Below are positions 1 to 6,317 of a stretch of DNA of 8,641 nucleotides, one piece after another. Source of the stretch: Xanthobacteraceae bacterium (GTDB lineage: Bacteria > Pseudomonadota > Alphaproteobacteria > Rhizobiales > Xanthobacteraceae); contig JASHYD010001007.1 of NCBI GenBank assembly GCA_030043175.1, positions 1 to 8,641 on the forward strand, given 5' to 3'. The notes under the pieces were generated by a model. That model saw only the letters and a program-made list of their open reading frames with translations. It was not told where the DNA came from and did no database searches. The translations under genes were made by a program, and so were the position numbers. Positions within the stretch are counted from its first letter, which is position 1. The number at the start of each line of letters is the position of its first letter.

Positions 1-989
1 TCATCCCAATCCCAGGAGTCATTCTGGTGATACTGGAAGTATCCCTTGATCTGTCCGGTGTTACCGTCGAGCGCCACTGTTGACGAGGTGTAGAGATTGT
101 CGCCGGGACGCTGATCCCCCATCCAGGGACCGCCGTTGCCGGTGCCCCAGAATGCAAGATTGGTTTCCGGATCATAGGTGCCGGGCACCCAGATCGAGCC
201 GCCGCCGGTCTTCCACTGATCGCCCTGCGGCCAGGTTTCGCTGCCGGGCTGGCCTGGCTCCGGAACCGTGAAGGTTCGCCACGCTTCTTTGCCGGTTTCC
301 GGGTCATATGCGGCAATGAAGCCGCGGATTCCCAGCTCGCCTCCCGATGTCCCCATCATAACTTTGCCGTTGGCGACGAGCGGCATGATCGAGGTGTAGT
401 AGCCGTTCTTGTATTCGGCCACTTTCGCGGTCCACACTTCCTTGCCGGTCTTCGCATCAAGCGCAACAAGGACCGCATCGGCTGACGCGAAAAACACCAT
501 GTCGCCGTAGAGCCCGACGCCGCGGCTGGTCGGATGCAAGTTCGTCAAATCTTCAGGTAGCGGTCGCTTGTAGCGCCACAGCAGGTTGCCGGTCTTCGCT
601 TCAATGGCAATGACCTGATTGCCGGGCGTCGCCACGAACATCACGCCGTTGTTGACGATCGGCGGTGCTTGATGGCCTTCCACCTGGCCGGTCGCGAAAC
701 TCCAGACAAGCTCGAGCTGGCTGACGGTCGCAGGGGTAATCTGATCAAGCGGGCTATAGCCCCAGCCGTCATAGGTGCGTCGGAACAACAACCAGTTGGC
801 ATCCTCTGGCTGACGCAGCCGCGCGGCCGTGACCGGCGAATATTTTTGGAGGACCTCGGGCGTCGGCGGCGCCGGCGCCGGCGACGCGGGCGCGATGGTC
901 TCCTGCGCGAACGCCGCGCCGATGCCCGGCGCCGCGATCACAGCAGCGGCGCATAAGAAGCGCCGAATCAATCTTGTGGTTTCGAACAT
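1..989 (-). CDS. PQQ-dependent alcohol dehydrogenase, methanol/ethanol family (N-terminal 329 residues; runs off left edge)
   Basis: Periplasmic quinoprotein that oxidises an alcohol with pyrroloquinoline quinone and a metal ion and passes electrons to a periplasmic acceptor. The start ATG (987-989) has a strong AAGGAGG ribosome site 8 bases upstream (998-1004). A Sec signal peptide (about residues 1-29, ending AFAQ) is followed by an Ala/Pro linker. Beta-propeller tryptophan-docking repeats are visible (TGNLLW near 133, TGKEVW near 181, TGKEAW near 232). Family active-site landmarks, by comparison with methanol dehydrogenase, are SGGELG with Glu218, GGGSIW with Trp267 (stacks on PQQ), GTGN with Asn285 and NDSWDWD with the presumed catalytic Asp327. 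Asp329, two residues on, is the position that accompanies lanthanide use in XoxF and PedH; calcium enzymes usually have Ala, Ser or Thr there. The adjacent cysteine pair of classical methanol dehydrogenases is absent; the only Cys visible is in the signal peptide. The C-terminal part lies outside the window, so any fused cytochrome domain cannot be judged. Lanthanide use is inferred, not shown. Confidence 0.95.
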   Translation of the reverse strand, partial: MFETTRLIRRFLCAAAVIAAPGIGAAFAQETIAPASPAPAPPTPEVLQKYSPVTAARLRQPEDANWLLFRRTYDGWGYSPLDQITPATVSQLELVWSFATGQVEGHQAPPIVNNGVMFVATPGNQVIAIEAKTGNLLWRYKRPLPEDLTNLHPTSRGVGLYGDMVFFASADAVLVALDAKTGKEVWTAKVAEYKNGYYTSIMPLVANGKVMMGTSGGELGIRGFIAAYDPETGKEAWRTFTVPEPGQPGSETWPQGDQWKTGGGSIWVPGTYDPETNLAFWGTGNGGPWMGDQRPGDNLYTSSTVALDGNTGQIKGYFQYHQNDSWDWD

Positions 990-1182
990 GGTTCTGCCCT
1001 CCTTGCCGTACTGTGCGGGCGCCTATCCTCTCCCGCAAGCCGAACTGGGCAGCGGGCCCGTCGCGCGGGTTTGCGTTAGCGGTTCTTGAAACACGCCGCG
1101 GAATGTTCGGCAGCCGCTTTTCACTTTGGCATGGCGATACGGCGAATTGAAGGGCCTGATCGAGCAACTCCTAATGGCCCCG
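990..1182. other. Spacer between Rieske gene and PQQ dehydrogenase gene
   Basis: This stretch of 193 bases lies between the Rieske stop and the dehydrogenase start. Apart from the dehydrogenase ribosome site at 998-1004 I see only short GC-rich hairpin-like sequences (CCCG...CGGG near 1058-1070 and again over the Rieske stop). Neither has a T tract on the minus strand, so there is no convincing intrinsic terminator and read-through from the Rieske gene is possible. The length also leaves room for a separate promoter, but I recognise no clear one. Confidence 0.5.
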
Positions 1183-1737
1183 TCACGCGGGCGCGATACC
1201 GAGCCGTCCGATAAAGGGTTTGGCGACGACAAGCTTGCCATCCAGGATTTTCAAAGGAAGCGCCGCCAAACCGCGCGTGGTGGGACCGTCGATGATTGCC
1301 CCTCCGTCGCGCGGATTGTACCTCGAATTGTGACAAGGGCATTCGAAGGTCTTCTGCTCGTCGATCCAGCCGCTCACCTCGCAGCCCGCATGGGGGCAAA
1401 TCGCCGAATACGCGACCACGCCGTCGGCCGCCCGCTCGCGCGTGGCTCCGACGAGCGTTGCAGGATCGAGTCGAACGAGAAGCACCTTGTTGAGCCGAGA
1501 CCCATTACGGATGAGGCTGGTGGCCGGCTCCATCGGCCAGGCGATAAGCTGGGGCGCAGCAATGTCACGAGGCGAGAGGCTCGCTGGGGCAGCAGCGTCA
1601 ACGGCGACCAGATAATCCCCCTCCTTGGGGCGCTCGTCGGCCGGCTCCGCCATTGCCGGCGCGCTGGCTGTGCGCAGTGCCGCATCCACCCCAAGCACGC
1701 ACGCAACCGTAAAGACATCGCGACGGTTCGCCTGCAT
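1183..1737 (-). CDS. Secreted Rieske [2Fe-2S] protein, bc1-like cluster-binding fold
   Basis: Small electron-transfer protein of 184 residues carrying a Rieske cluster. The N-terminus NRRDVF followed by a hydrophobic stretch ending in Ala-x-Ala is a Tat-type signal or signal anchor, fitting export of a folded cluster protein. Box 1 is CPHAGC (ligands Cys114, His116) and box 2 is CPCHNSRY (ligands Cys133, His136). The extra cysteines Cys119 and Cys135 can form the disulfide of bc1-type Rieske proteins. Ser138 and Tyr140 match the Ser/Tyr pair that raises redox potential in bc1 complexes, so a high-potential cluster is likely. It lies 193 bases upstream of the PQQ dehydrogenase on the same strand, suggesting co-transcription and a role as its electron acceptor; this is inference. 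No cytochrome b gene is visible, so it is probably not the bc1 subunit. The start at 1735-1737 has GAGG 7 bases upstream. An alternative ATG at 1777-1779, with GGGAGG 12 bases upstream, would add 14 residues. Confidence 0.9.
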   Translation of the reverse strand: MQANRRDVFTVACVLGVDAALRTASAPAMAEPADERPKEGDYLVAVDAAAPASLSPRDIAAPQLIAWPMEPATSLIRNGSRLNKVLLVRLDPATLVGATRERAADGVVAYSAICPHAGCEVSGWIDEQKTFECPCHNSRYNPRDGGAIIDGPTTRGLAALPLKILDGKLVVAKPFIGRLGIAPA

Positions 1738-2417
1738 CTCACGACCTCGCCTTGCTCTGGTTGGACGCTTCCACCACATGACGTCATCTGGCCTCCCAAT
1801 AACTCAAATACGATAGCGTATCGCGACCTGTGCGCCAGGGGCCAGCCGCGATGCCATTATGCGAAAGCGAGAGCGCGAATCCATCGCAGATTTCATCAGC
1901 TCCTCGTGGTTATATCCAGAAACGAGCGGGAGACGGTCCACCGCACCCGAGGGTTCCTGTTTCCGGTTGAACCGAAACGATGCAACCGATGGAGACGATG
2001 TAGCTTGGACGACTCTCCAAAAATCGCTAGTTCCCCGCCTGTTTTTGAATTTGCGAAACATCGATGCGAGAGAGACGGCGCGTGACGACACCTATGCCAG
2101 CATTGGCCAGCGATGACTTGCGGCGACGGCATCCGTTGGCGCCCAGACGTCGCCAGAAGGCCCGGCAGGCAGCGCCGCCCGGCGTCCCGGCCGCTGCCGA
2201 TCCCATGACCAAGACGGTGCAGCTGCGCCCAATAAAGCTTGCGGGAGGCGAAAGGAACTGGGACGAATGCCTCGAACTGCTGCCACTAATTCGATAACGC
2301 GGCTCCGCTTTGGGCCATCGTCGCGACCGAGCAAGAAACGCTTTTGTCCGTCGCAGCCCTGTGCCACATTCGAGTATTGGTTCGTATCGTCAGCATTCGA
2401 AAAAAGGGAGGAGACCC
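1738..2417. other. Divergent intergenic region, no supported gene
   Basis: About 680 bases separate the minus-strand Rieske gene from the plus-strand jelly-roll gene, so promoters for both should lie here. Several short open frames exist on both strands, but none has a recognisable domain together with a good ribosome site, and none excludes the others. Features seen are a GGGAGG ribosome site for the alternative Rieske start (1792-1797), a dyad at 1959-1978 listed separately, and the strong ribosome site of the downstream gene (2407-2411). No sigma-70 promoter pair was clear enough to call. Confidence 0.5.
1959..1978. promoter_or_regulatory. Palindrome in divergent spacer, candidate operator
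   Basis: GTTTC-C-GGTT and AACC-GAAAC form nine-base complementary arms around a single central G, with one extra C in the left arm. A one-base centre is too short for an RNA loop, so a dimeric regulator site is the more natural reading. Its position, roughly 220 bases from the Rieske start and 440 from the jelly-roll start, favours the Rieske/dehydrogenase side. No regulator gene sits beside it, and chance occurrence in a spacer of this length cannot be excluded. Confidence 0.25.
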
Positions 2418-3104
2418 ATGCGTGACAAGAGCTTCCGCAATCTCATCGTATGCGCAGCACTGGCGTCCGCTCCAGCTATAATACCGTTGGCCGCATCCGC
2501 ACAGGCGCCCGCCCCAGCTCCGCCGGCCCCGCTGATAGCGCCCTCGTTGGTACCCTCTGCCACCGTCAATCTGATGACGGCGGAAGGTTCGGCCGCGTTC
2601 GGTGCCGTCTGGCGAACCGCCGAAGCCCGGGTCGTCGAAGTGGAGCCGATGGCCGGCCGTATGCCGGGCTACGACAAGTCGTTCGACATGCAGCCCCATG
2701 CGGGCGAAGCAAATTTCGATGATTCGAAATGGACAGTTATCGAACCCAAGGGCCTCGCCGACCGGCGCGGCGGCGGCAAAACGTCCTTTCTGTGGTACCG
2801 CACGAGCCTCACCATCCCGGCCAAAGTCGGTGACTTCGACACCACCGGGGCCAAGGTGGTGTTCACCGCCTATGTGGATGACTATGCGGAGGTGTGGATC
2901 AACGGCCAGATGCCGCGACGCAGCGGCTACCCGAGCCCTGCCACCGTGCAAGGCCTTAACATGCCCAATCGGGTGGTGCTCGCTGAAACCGTAAACCCCG
3001 GGGACAAGTTCCAGATTGCAGTGTTCGGCATCAATGGCCCGATCTCGGTCGCACCATCTAACTTCATCTTTTTCCGTGACGCCAAGGTGGAGTTTTACAA
3101 ATAG
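2418..3104 (+). CDS. Secreted jelly-roll (galactose-binding-like) protein, stand-alone relative of gluconolactonase N-domain
   Basis: Predicted exported protein of 228 residues. The ATG at 2418 has GGAGG 6 bases upstream (2407-2411). A Sec signal peptide spans about residues 1-28 (hydrophobic core, cleavage ASA/Q), followed by an Ala/Pro-rich linker. The mature part reads as one beta-sandwich: FDDSKWTVI near residue 100, then LWYRTSLTIP, VVFTAYVDDYAEVWINGQ, NRVVLAETVNPGDKFQIAVFG and a final FYK. The pattern of WYR, a D-Y-x-E-x-W-I-N-G turn and a FGINGPIS strand resembles sugar-binding jelly-roll domains of glycoside hydrolases. It also resembles, from memory, a domain fused in front of SMP-30/gluconolactonase propellers in rhizobia. 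The propeller is absent: the gene stops cleanly and no such domain follows. No catalytic residues can be named, so binding of a sugar or lactone-type ligand is a guess. It is divergent from the dehydrogenase/Rieske pair, which suggests a shared periplasmic process. Confidence 0.85.
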   Translation: MRDKSFRNLIVCAALASAPAIIPLAASAQAPAPAPPAPLIAPSLVPSATVNLMTAEGSAAFGAVWRTAEARVVEVEPMAGRMPGYDKSFDMQPHAGEANFDDSKWTVIEPKGLADRRGGGKTSFLWYRTSLTIPAKVGDFDTTGAKVVFTAYVDDYAEVWINGQMPRRSGYPSPATVQGLNMPNRVVLAETVNPGDKFQIAVFGINGPISVAPSNFIFFRDAKVEFYK

Positions 3105-3901
3105 TCGAAGCCAGGCGCATTCAGGCGAATTGGAGCCGGCGATGCGTGCAGTCTTCCCCCCTCCCTGCTGGGAGCAATTCGATCGCAAGGTCTCCTAACA
3201 AGGCGAGGAATTGGGGCCGCAGTTGCACGAAGGGGGGCCGCTTTGCGAGCTGCCCCGTCAGGATCGTCCATCCTTGATAAACACCGGGCTTTCGCGGCCG
3301 CTGTGATCCTTCGGCGCGGCCTTCAACAACGCGCCGAAGTCGCTTGGCCGCAAAGCCCAAGTACCCGGGGACCCTCGCGCGATAGATCACTTCGTAAAGC
3401 CGACCTGCCTTGAAAGGTTCACCGTGAGGTTGCGGCCTTTCCGGGCAACCGCCAAATGACTACTCGGCGTTCGGGATTGGAACGCGAGGTTTTTGTTCCT
3501 TGGCGCGCACCATAAGTGCTGGAACAAAACCACCAGCGAGGGACTTTCAACGCGTGCTGACGGTCGGGTACGAAGTGGCACCGGCGTCGTCAGGGTCGCT
3601 GCGGACCGGTGAATGGATTTCAGCGCTCCCCGCCGCAGGTGCGCACGGCCTCACATACTTCGATTCATGAAAGCGGATCGCTCTCCTGTCGTGGGCACCC
3701 GCGGTACCACTTGCAAGCCCATGGAAATTTCGGCATCCGCTGCCGGGTCGCTGACGAAAAGCCGCACGGTTGCCGGCGCCCCTGGAAGTGCCGTATCGAT
3801 ATCGGGTTGTTTGCGGCCTCGCTCTCCCGCGATTCGCTGGCATCGGCACCTCCCGCTCGTCTCGGGATGCAAAGCTTTTCATGCAAAACAGGCTTGGATC
3901 G
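3105..3901. other. Long gap with no supported gene
   Basis: About 800 bases between two plus-strand genes. Short frames on both strands conflict, and none carries a recognisable domain. One plus-strand stretch, about 3307-3459, is open for 50 codons with G/C-rich third positions at its beginning and could be the tail of a decayed gene, but it has no suitable start codon. A minus-strand frame over 3121-3390 overlaps it with a similar, weak codon-position signal. An imperfect inverted repeat at 3488-3531 is listed separately. No clear terminator follows the jelly-roll gene. Confidence 0.5.
3488..3531. repeat. Imperfect inverted repeat
   Basis: Left arm GGTTTTTGTTCC (3488-3499) and right arm GGAACAAAACC (3521-3531) pair over 11 bases with one extra T on the left. 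They flank a 21-base centre that contains GCGCGC. It could be a hairpin in either RNA strand, a pair of inward-facing short repeats, or a small mobile-element remnant. It sits in a gap about 370 bases before the M50 protease and is not followed by a T tract, so it is not a typical terminator. Confidence 0.45.
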
Positions 3902-4594
3902 ATGAATCAACAATTTGGCCCGTGGCTCTATATGATCTCGATTTGGGCCCTCCCCGCCATCGTTGCGATTACATTCCACGAGGCGGCACACGGGTTCGCT
4001 GCCCGTCTCTTGGGCGACGATACCGCCTGGCGGCTCGGCCGCGTCACCTTCAATCCAATAAAGCACATCGACCCGGTCGGGACGATTTTCCTGCCGGCCG
4101 TGCTGCTCCTTCTGCGCTCTCCATTCCTATTTGGCTATGCGAAGCCGGTCCCGATTAACTTCCGGGCATTGCGCCATCCGCGGCGCGACATGGTGTTGGT
4201 CGCGGCGGCAGGCCCTGGCATCAATATTGCGCTCGCCGTGGTCGCCGCACTGTTATTCCACTTTGTCGGCTACTTGCCAGGCGCTGCCGCGCAATGGGCT
4301 GCTGAAAACCTGAAGAATGCACTGATCATCAACGTCATTCTGGCGGTATTCAATCTGCTGCCATTGCCACCGCTCGACGGTGGACGAATCGCCGTGGGAT
4401 TGCTCCCGGACGGGCTCGCCCTTCCGTTGGCTCGGCTCGAACCCTACGGGATGATGATCCTCATCGGCGTTCTTTTCATTCTGCCAATGATTGGTGCGCA
4501 AATAGGCCTTGATCTGAGCATCGTATCGCATGTGATTGCTGTCGTAACCAGCGAGGTCGTTGCGGTCATTTTGCGGCTAACCGGCTATGGCTAG
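3902..4594 (+). CDS. Site-2 protease family (M50) membrane metalloprotease
   Basis: Integral membrane zinc protease of 230 residues, the expected size for the short M50B group that lacks PDZ or CBS domains. The zinc motif HEAAH lies at residues 26-30 in the first hydrophobic segment (His26, Glu27, His30). The third ligand is Asp159 in NLLPLPPLDGG (151-161) within a later membrane helix. AGPGIN (103-108) is the conserved turn of the family. Hydrophobic segments lie at about 8-25, 62-77, 97-122, 139-157 and 189-225. The family cleaves substrates inside the membrane, often to release regulators, but the substrate here is unknown and no anti-sigma factor is adjacent. The start at 3902 (MNQQFG) is chosen because homologous proteins, as I recall them, begin this way. 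An ATG at 3881 would add seven residues, and neither has a strong ribosome site. The frame is open back to 3770, but that part has no family character. Confidence 0.9.
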   Translation: MNQQFGPWLYMISIWALPAIVAITFHEAAHGFAARLLGDDTAWRLGRVTFNPIKHIDPVGTIFLPAVLLLLRSPFLFGYAKPVPINFRALRHPRRDMVLVAAAGPGINIALAVVAALLFHFVGYLPGAAAQWAAENLKNALIINVILAVFNLLPLPPLDGGRIAVGLLPDGLALPLARLEPYGMMILIGVLFILPMIGAQIGLDLSIVSHVIAVVTSEVVAVILRLTGYG

Positions 4595-5242
4595 GCTGAA
4601 ACATAGCGCCGCGCGACAGCAATATTCGGATTGGACTGCTCGCGGAGATCGCTTCGTCGCCCGTTCCAGATACGCACACGCTAATGCCGATTGAAGGTCT
4701 TGCCCGGCATACCGCAGCTTTGCTGCACCTTGCCTGAAGACTGTGCGGTTGGCCCGCTCCTGTTCTCGCCTCCTGCCGCGGGCACGGAAGCTATCGAGGT
4801 ATAAGTGCGGGGCGATCGCGCGCCATGGTCGAACACGACCAACAGGTGACATTTACTTTCACCGCGTCGGCCGCAACTTGCAAATCCACCGGGACCGTCA
4901 ACCACCCGGACAAAACCGGGCTGCTCTCGTTTTGGCCGCCACGCGGCCAAGCAAGCGCGAGAAGCTTGGAGGGGGAACCTTCGACTTCCTCGGCTTCACG
5001 CATCGCCGGAGTTGGTGGCGACTGTCCAGAAACTTGGGGCAACTGCGTGAGGCAATCGCACTACCATCGGTCCGGTAGGGAACATTCCCGCCAACGTGGA
5101 GAGCCGCATGGCCGAGATCGCGAGGACGCGCGAGCCAAAAGCTATGGAGGATCGGCGATGCTGGTGTTCACATGCGGCGGGAATATCGCGGTTTGCTAGT
5201 TGCGTGCGAGCCCGGACCTGTCCGCGCGGGGGTAAAGCCCGC
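4595..5242. other. Gap holding a mobile-element remnant, otherwise no supported gene
   Basis: About 650 bases between the M50 gene and the convergent ModE-like gene. Its only recognisable content is the reverse-transcriptase fragment listed separately. From 5077 to about 5170 the plus strand reads as a plausible peptide (ESRMAEIARTREPKAMEDRR) without a good start or known domain, perhaps another broken gene piece. No terminator was seen for either flanking gene. Confidence 0.45.
4894..5010 (+). pseudogene. Frameshifted fragment of a group II intron reverse transcriptase/maturase
   Basis: Two neighbouring frames together give a familiar piece of bacterial group II intron reverse transcriptase. 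VNHPDKTGLLSF (about 4897-4932) matches the family's LHPDKTRLIEF segment. After a frame change, TFDFLGFTH (about 4977-5003) matches the hallmark after the palm region. The distance of 77 bases between the two motifs is about right for the family but is not a multiple of three, so a frameshift is required. A second shift after the histidine would give HIAG, close to the usual HICG. The catalytic YADD region, the maturase X domain and a recognisable intron domain V were not found, so this is a dead fragment. Confidence 0.6.
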
Positions 5243-5650
5243 TCACCGCCGTGTCGACGACCCGCGCACTGAGCGTTTGAGCGAGATCGCGCCGCGCTGC
5301 GACTTTGGCGTTTTCAATGCAGATTCGAGATCGTGAAGATGCTTGCGGGTGGCCACCAATGCATCGGCCTCGATCGCTCGATAGCGCTCGACCAGTTGCT
5401 GCCCGAAAGGCGTCAGCGTCGCACCGCCACCATGGACGCCGCCCGGCTGAGCGGCGATGACCGCATCGCGAAAGCAGTTGTTCATGTCGTCTACCAGCAG
5501 CCAGGCACGCCGGTAAGACATGCCAAGCGTTCGGCCTGCCTGTGAAATCGACCCGGTCTTCTCAATGGCTTCGAGCAGGCGAACCTTACCGGGCCCCAAG
5601 GCACGGCCGCTACCCAAATCTACTCTGAGCGTAAGTTTTGGCGTGTCCAT
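5243..5650 (-). CDS. ModE N-terminal-type winged helix-turn-helix regulator (DNA-binding domain only)
   Basis: Predicted cytoplasmic DNA-binding protein of 135 residues. LTLRVDLGSG near the start, then GPGKVRLLEAI, the helix-turn-helix GSISQAGRTLGMSYRRAW (about 33-50) and LLVDDMNN form the ModE/LysR-like winged helix. The wing follows as GGVHGGGATLTPFG, and a helical stretch (QQLVERYRAIEADAL) probably mediates dimerisation. Full ModE is about 260 residues because of two molybdate-binding domains. Here the protein ends in a basic tail soon after the wing, as in the many one-domain relatives, so molybdate sensing cannot be assumed. The start at 5650 is placed just before the conserved block; an upstream ATG at 5674 would add eight residues, and neither has a clear ribosome site. 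No mod transport genes are adjacent, so its targets are unknown. Confidence 0.85.
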   Translation of the reverse strand: MDTPKLTLRVDLGSGRALGPGKVRLLEAIEKTGSISQAGRTLGMSYRRAWLLVDDMNNCFRDAVIAAQPGGVHGGGATLTPFGQQLVERYRAIEADALVATRKHLHDLESALKTPKSQRGAISLKRSVRGSSTRR

Positions 5651-5695
5651 GATCGCCACGGCTCGAACTCGCATTGCAACACCATAGCATGTTCG

Positions 5696-6100
5696 CTAAT
5701 CCCCCAGCTGACGAAAGTTCTTAGCAAGCCGGACGGATAGCTCGTCAACACCCAGATCGAAGGCAAGCTTCTCGTACACGCGCAACGATGACTGGAGAGT
5801 GCGTCCGTGGTGCGCTCTCAGCATCCGTGACCGCAGGCAAGCGCGCTGGTTCCGGGGGCCGAAGGCTTGTCGCGCGTTGAGGAGCGGCGCCGAACGGCGG
5901 CCGACCGTAGCGCGATCCTCGATCTTTTCGTCTTGATCGAGCATAATGGCAAAGATCTGCGCAATCGCTTCTCGATACAAGGACGCCTCGGCGCGATGCT
6001 GCGCGGCACCAAGGCGGGCATTTTGGTCAGAGAGCACATTGCCGAGGATGACCCGATCGTCGTCGAGCGCGTCGGCTTGGCGCCGCAGGTTTTCAAACAA
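5696..6100 (-). CDS. Hypothetical protein, doubtful and possibly broken
   Basis: I do not recognise this protein. It would be 134 residues from a TTG start, rich in charged helical sequence (LRRQADALDDDRV, LYREAIAQIFAIML, SLRVYEKLAFDLGV). In favour: G/C is low at its second codon positions and high at first and third over about 5700-6120, and it ends 21-45 bases before the ModE-like gene on the same strand, as in an operon. Against: no good start or ribosome site; third-position G/C (about 70 percent by my count) is modest; and over 5867-6100 an opposing plus-strand frame gives an equally good codon signal. The same frame continues upstream past one TAA (6116-6118) to an ATG at 6262 with a good ribosome site, so this may be the body of a gene cut by a nonsense mutation. 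Confidence 0.3.
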   Translation of the reverse strand: MFENLRRQADALDDDRVILGNVLSDQNARLGAAQHRAEASLYREAIAQIFAIMLDQDEKIEDRATVGRRSAPLLNARQAFGPRNQRACLRSRMLRAHHGRTLQSSLRVYEKLAFDLGVDELSVRLAKNFRQLGD

Positions 6101-6115
6101 GCAGGTCGACGCGGC

Positions 6116-6262
6116 TTACCCATCCGGGCGATGTCCAACGATACTGGCGGGATTGCAGACCTTGACCGGTCCAGCGAGAGCAAAGCGAGAATTAGAAACG
6201 GTATTAAACGAAACGTGCAGCCGCACTGGCATGAACATTGCTTGGTAGATGATGCCCGTCAT
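6116..6262 (-). CDS. Possible short ORF with good ribosome site, function unknown
   Basis: A 48-codon frame whose ATG (6260-6262) lies 8 bases after GGGGAGG (6271-6277), the best ribosome site on this strand in the area. It ends at a TAA in the same phase as the frame at 5696-6100, so it may be the head of that gene before a nonsense mutation. The peptide begins MTGIIYQAMFMPVRLHVSF and matches nothing I know. Most of its first half lies in unusually AT-rich DNA (about 45 percent G/C in 6181-6240) with no codon-position bias, which argues against a conserved protein. Confidence 0.25.
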   Translation of the reverse strand: MTGIIYQAMFMPVRLHVSFNTVSNSRFALAGPVKVCNPASIVGHRPDG

Positions 6263-6280
6263 GGGTCATTCCTCCCCTTG

Positions 6281-6306
6281 GGCCGCCTTAATTGGCGGCC
6301 TTTTTT
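6281..6306 (+). terminator. Rho-independent terminator
   Basis: Perfect seven-base stem GGCCGCC (6281-6287) / GGCGGCC (6294-6300) with loop TTAATT, followed directly by six T residues (6301-6306). The T tract makes it active for plus-strand transcripts only; on the minus strand the stem is not followed by T residues. No clear plus-strand gene ends just upstream, so it may end a small RNA, a decayed gene, or act as an attenuator ahead of the helix-turn-helix gene that starts 58 bases later. Confidence 0.85.
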
Positions 6307-6317
6307 GTGTCGTCTGA

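Noticed and set aside
870..900. GCCGGC-type short tandem repetition
   Set aside because: It is the coding sequence of the Ala/Pro linker after the dehydrogenase signal peptide, which explains the repetition.
769..1167. Minus-strand frame of 132 codons inside and above the dehydrogenase start
   Set aside because: It overlaps the dehydrogenase in another phase. The dehydrogenase frame has the signal peptide, ribosome site and family motifs.
1126..2085. Long plus-strand open frame (319 codons) opposite the Rieske gene
   Set aside because: It is antisense to a gene with clear Rieske motifs and a signal peptide. The peptide is Arg/His-rich without any domain, as expected for a shadow of a high-GC gene.
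1804..2091. Minus-strand frame of 95 codons upstream of the Rieske gene
   Set aside because: No domain, no good ribosome site, and competing frames on the other strand. It is treated as part of the divergent spacer.
2286..3188. Minus-strand open frame of 300 codons covering the jelly-roll gene
   Set aside because: The plus-strand gene has a strong ribosome site, signal peptide and recognisable fold. The antisense peptide has no domain and no convincing start.
3770..3901. N-terminal extension of the M50 protease to the upstream start
   Set aside because: The added 44 residues are unlike the family, which begins a few residues before the first membrane segment. The start at 3902 fits.
5099..5134. 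GAGCCGCATG start reminiscent of group II intron domain V after the reverse-transcriptase fragment
   Set aside because: The matching 3' half of the domain V hairpin is absent, so only about ten bases agree.
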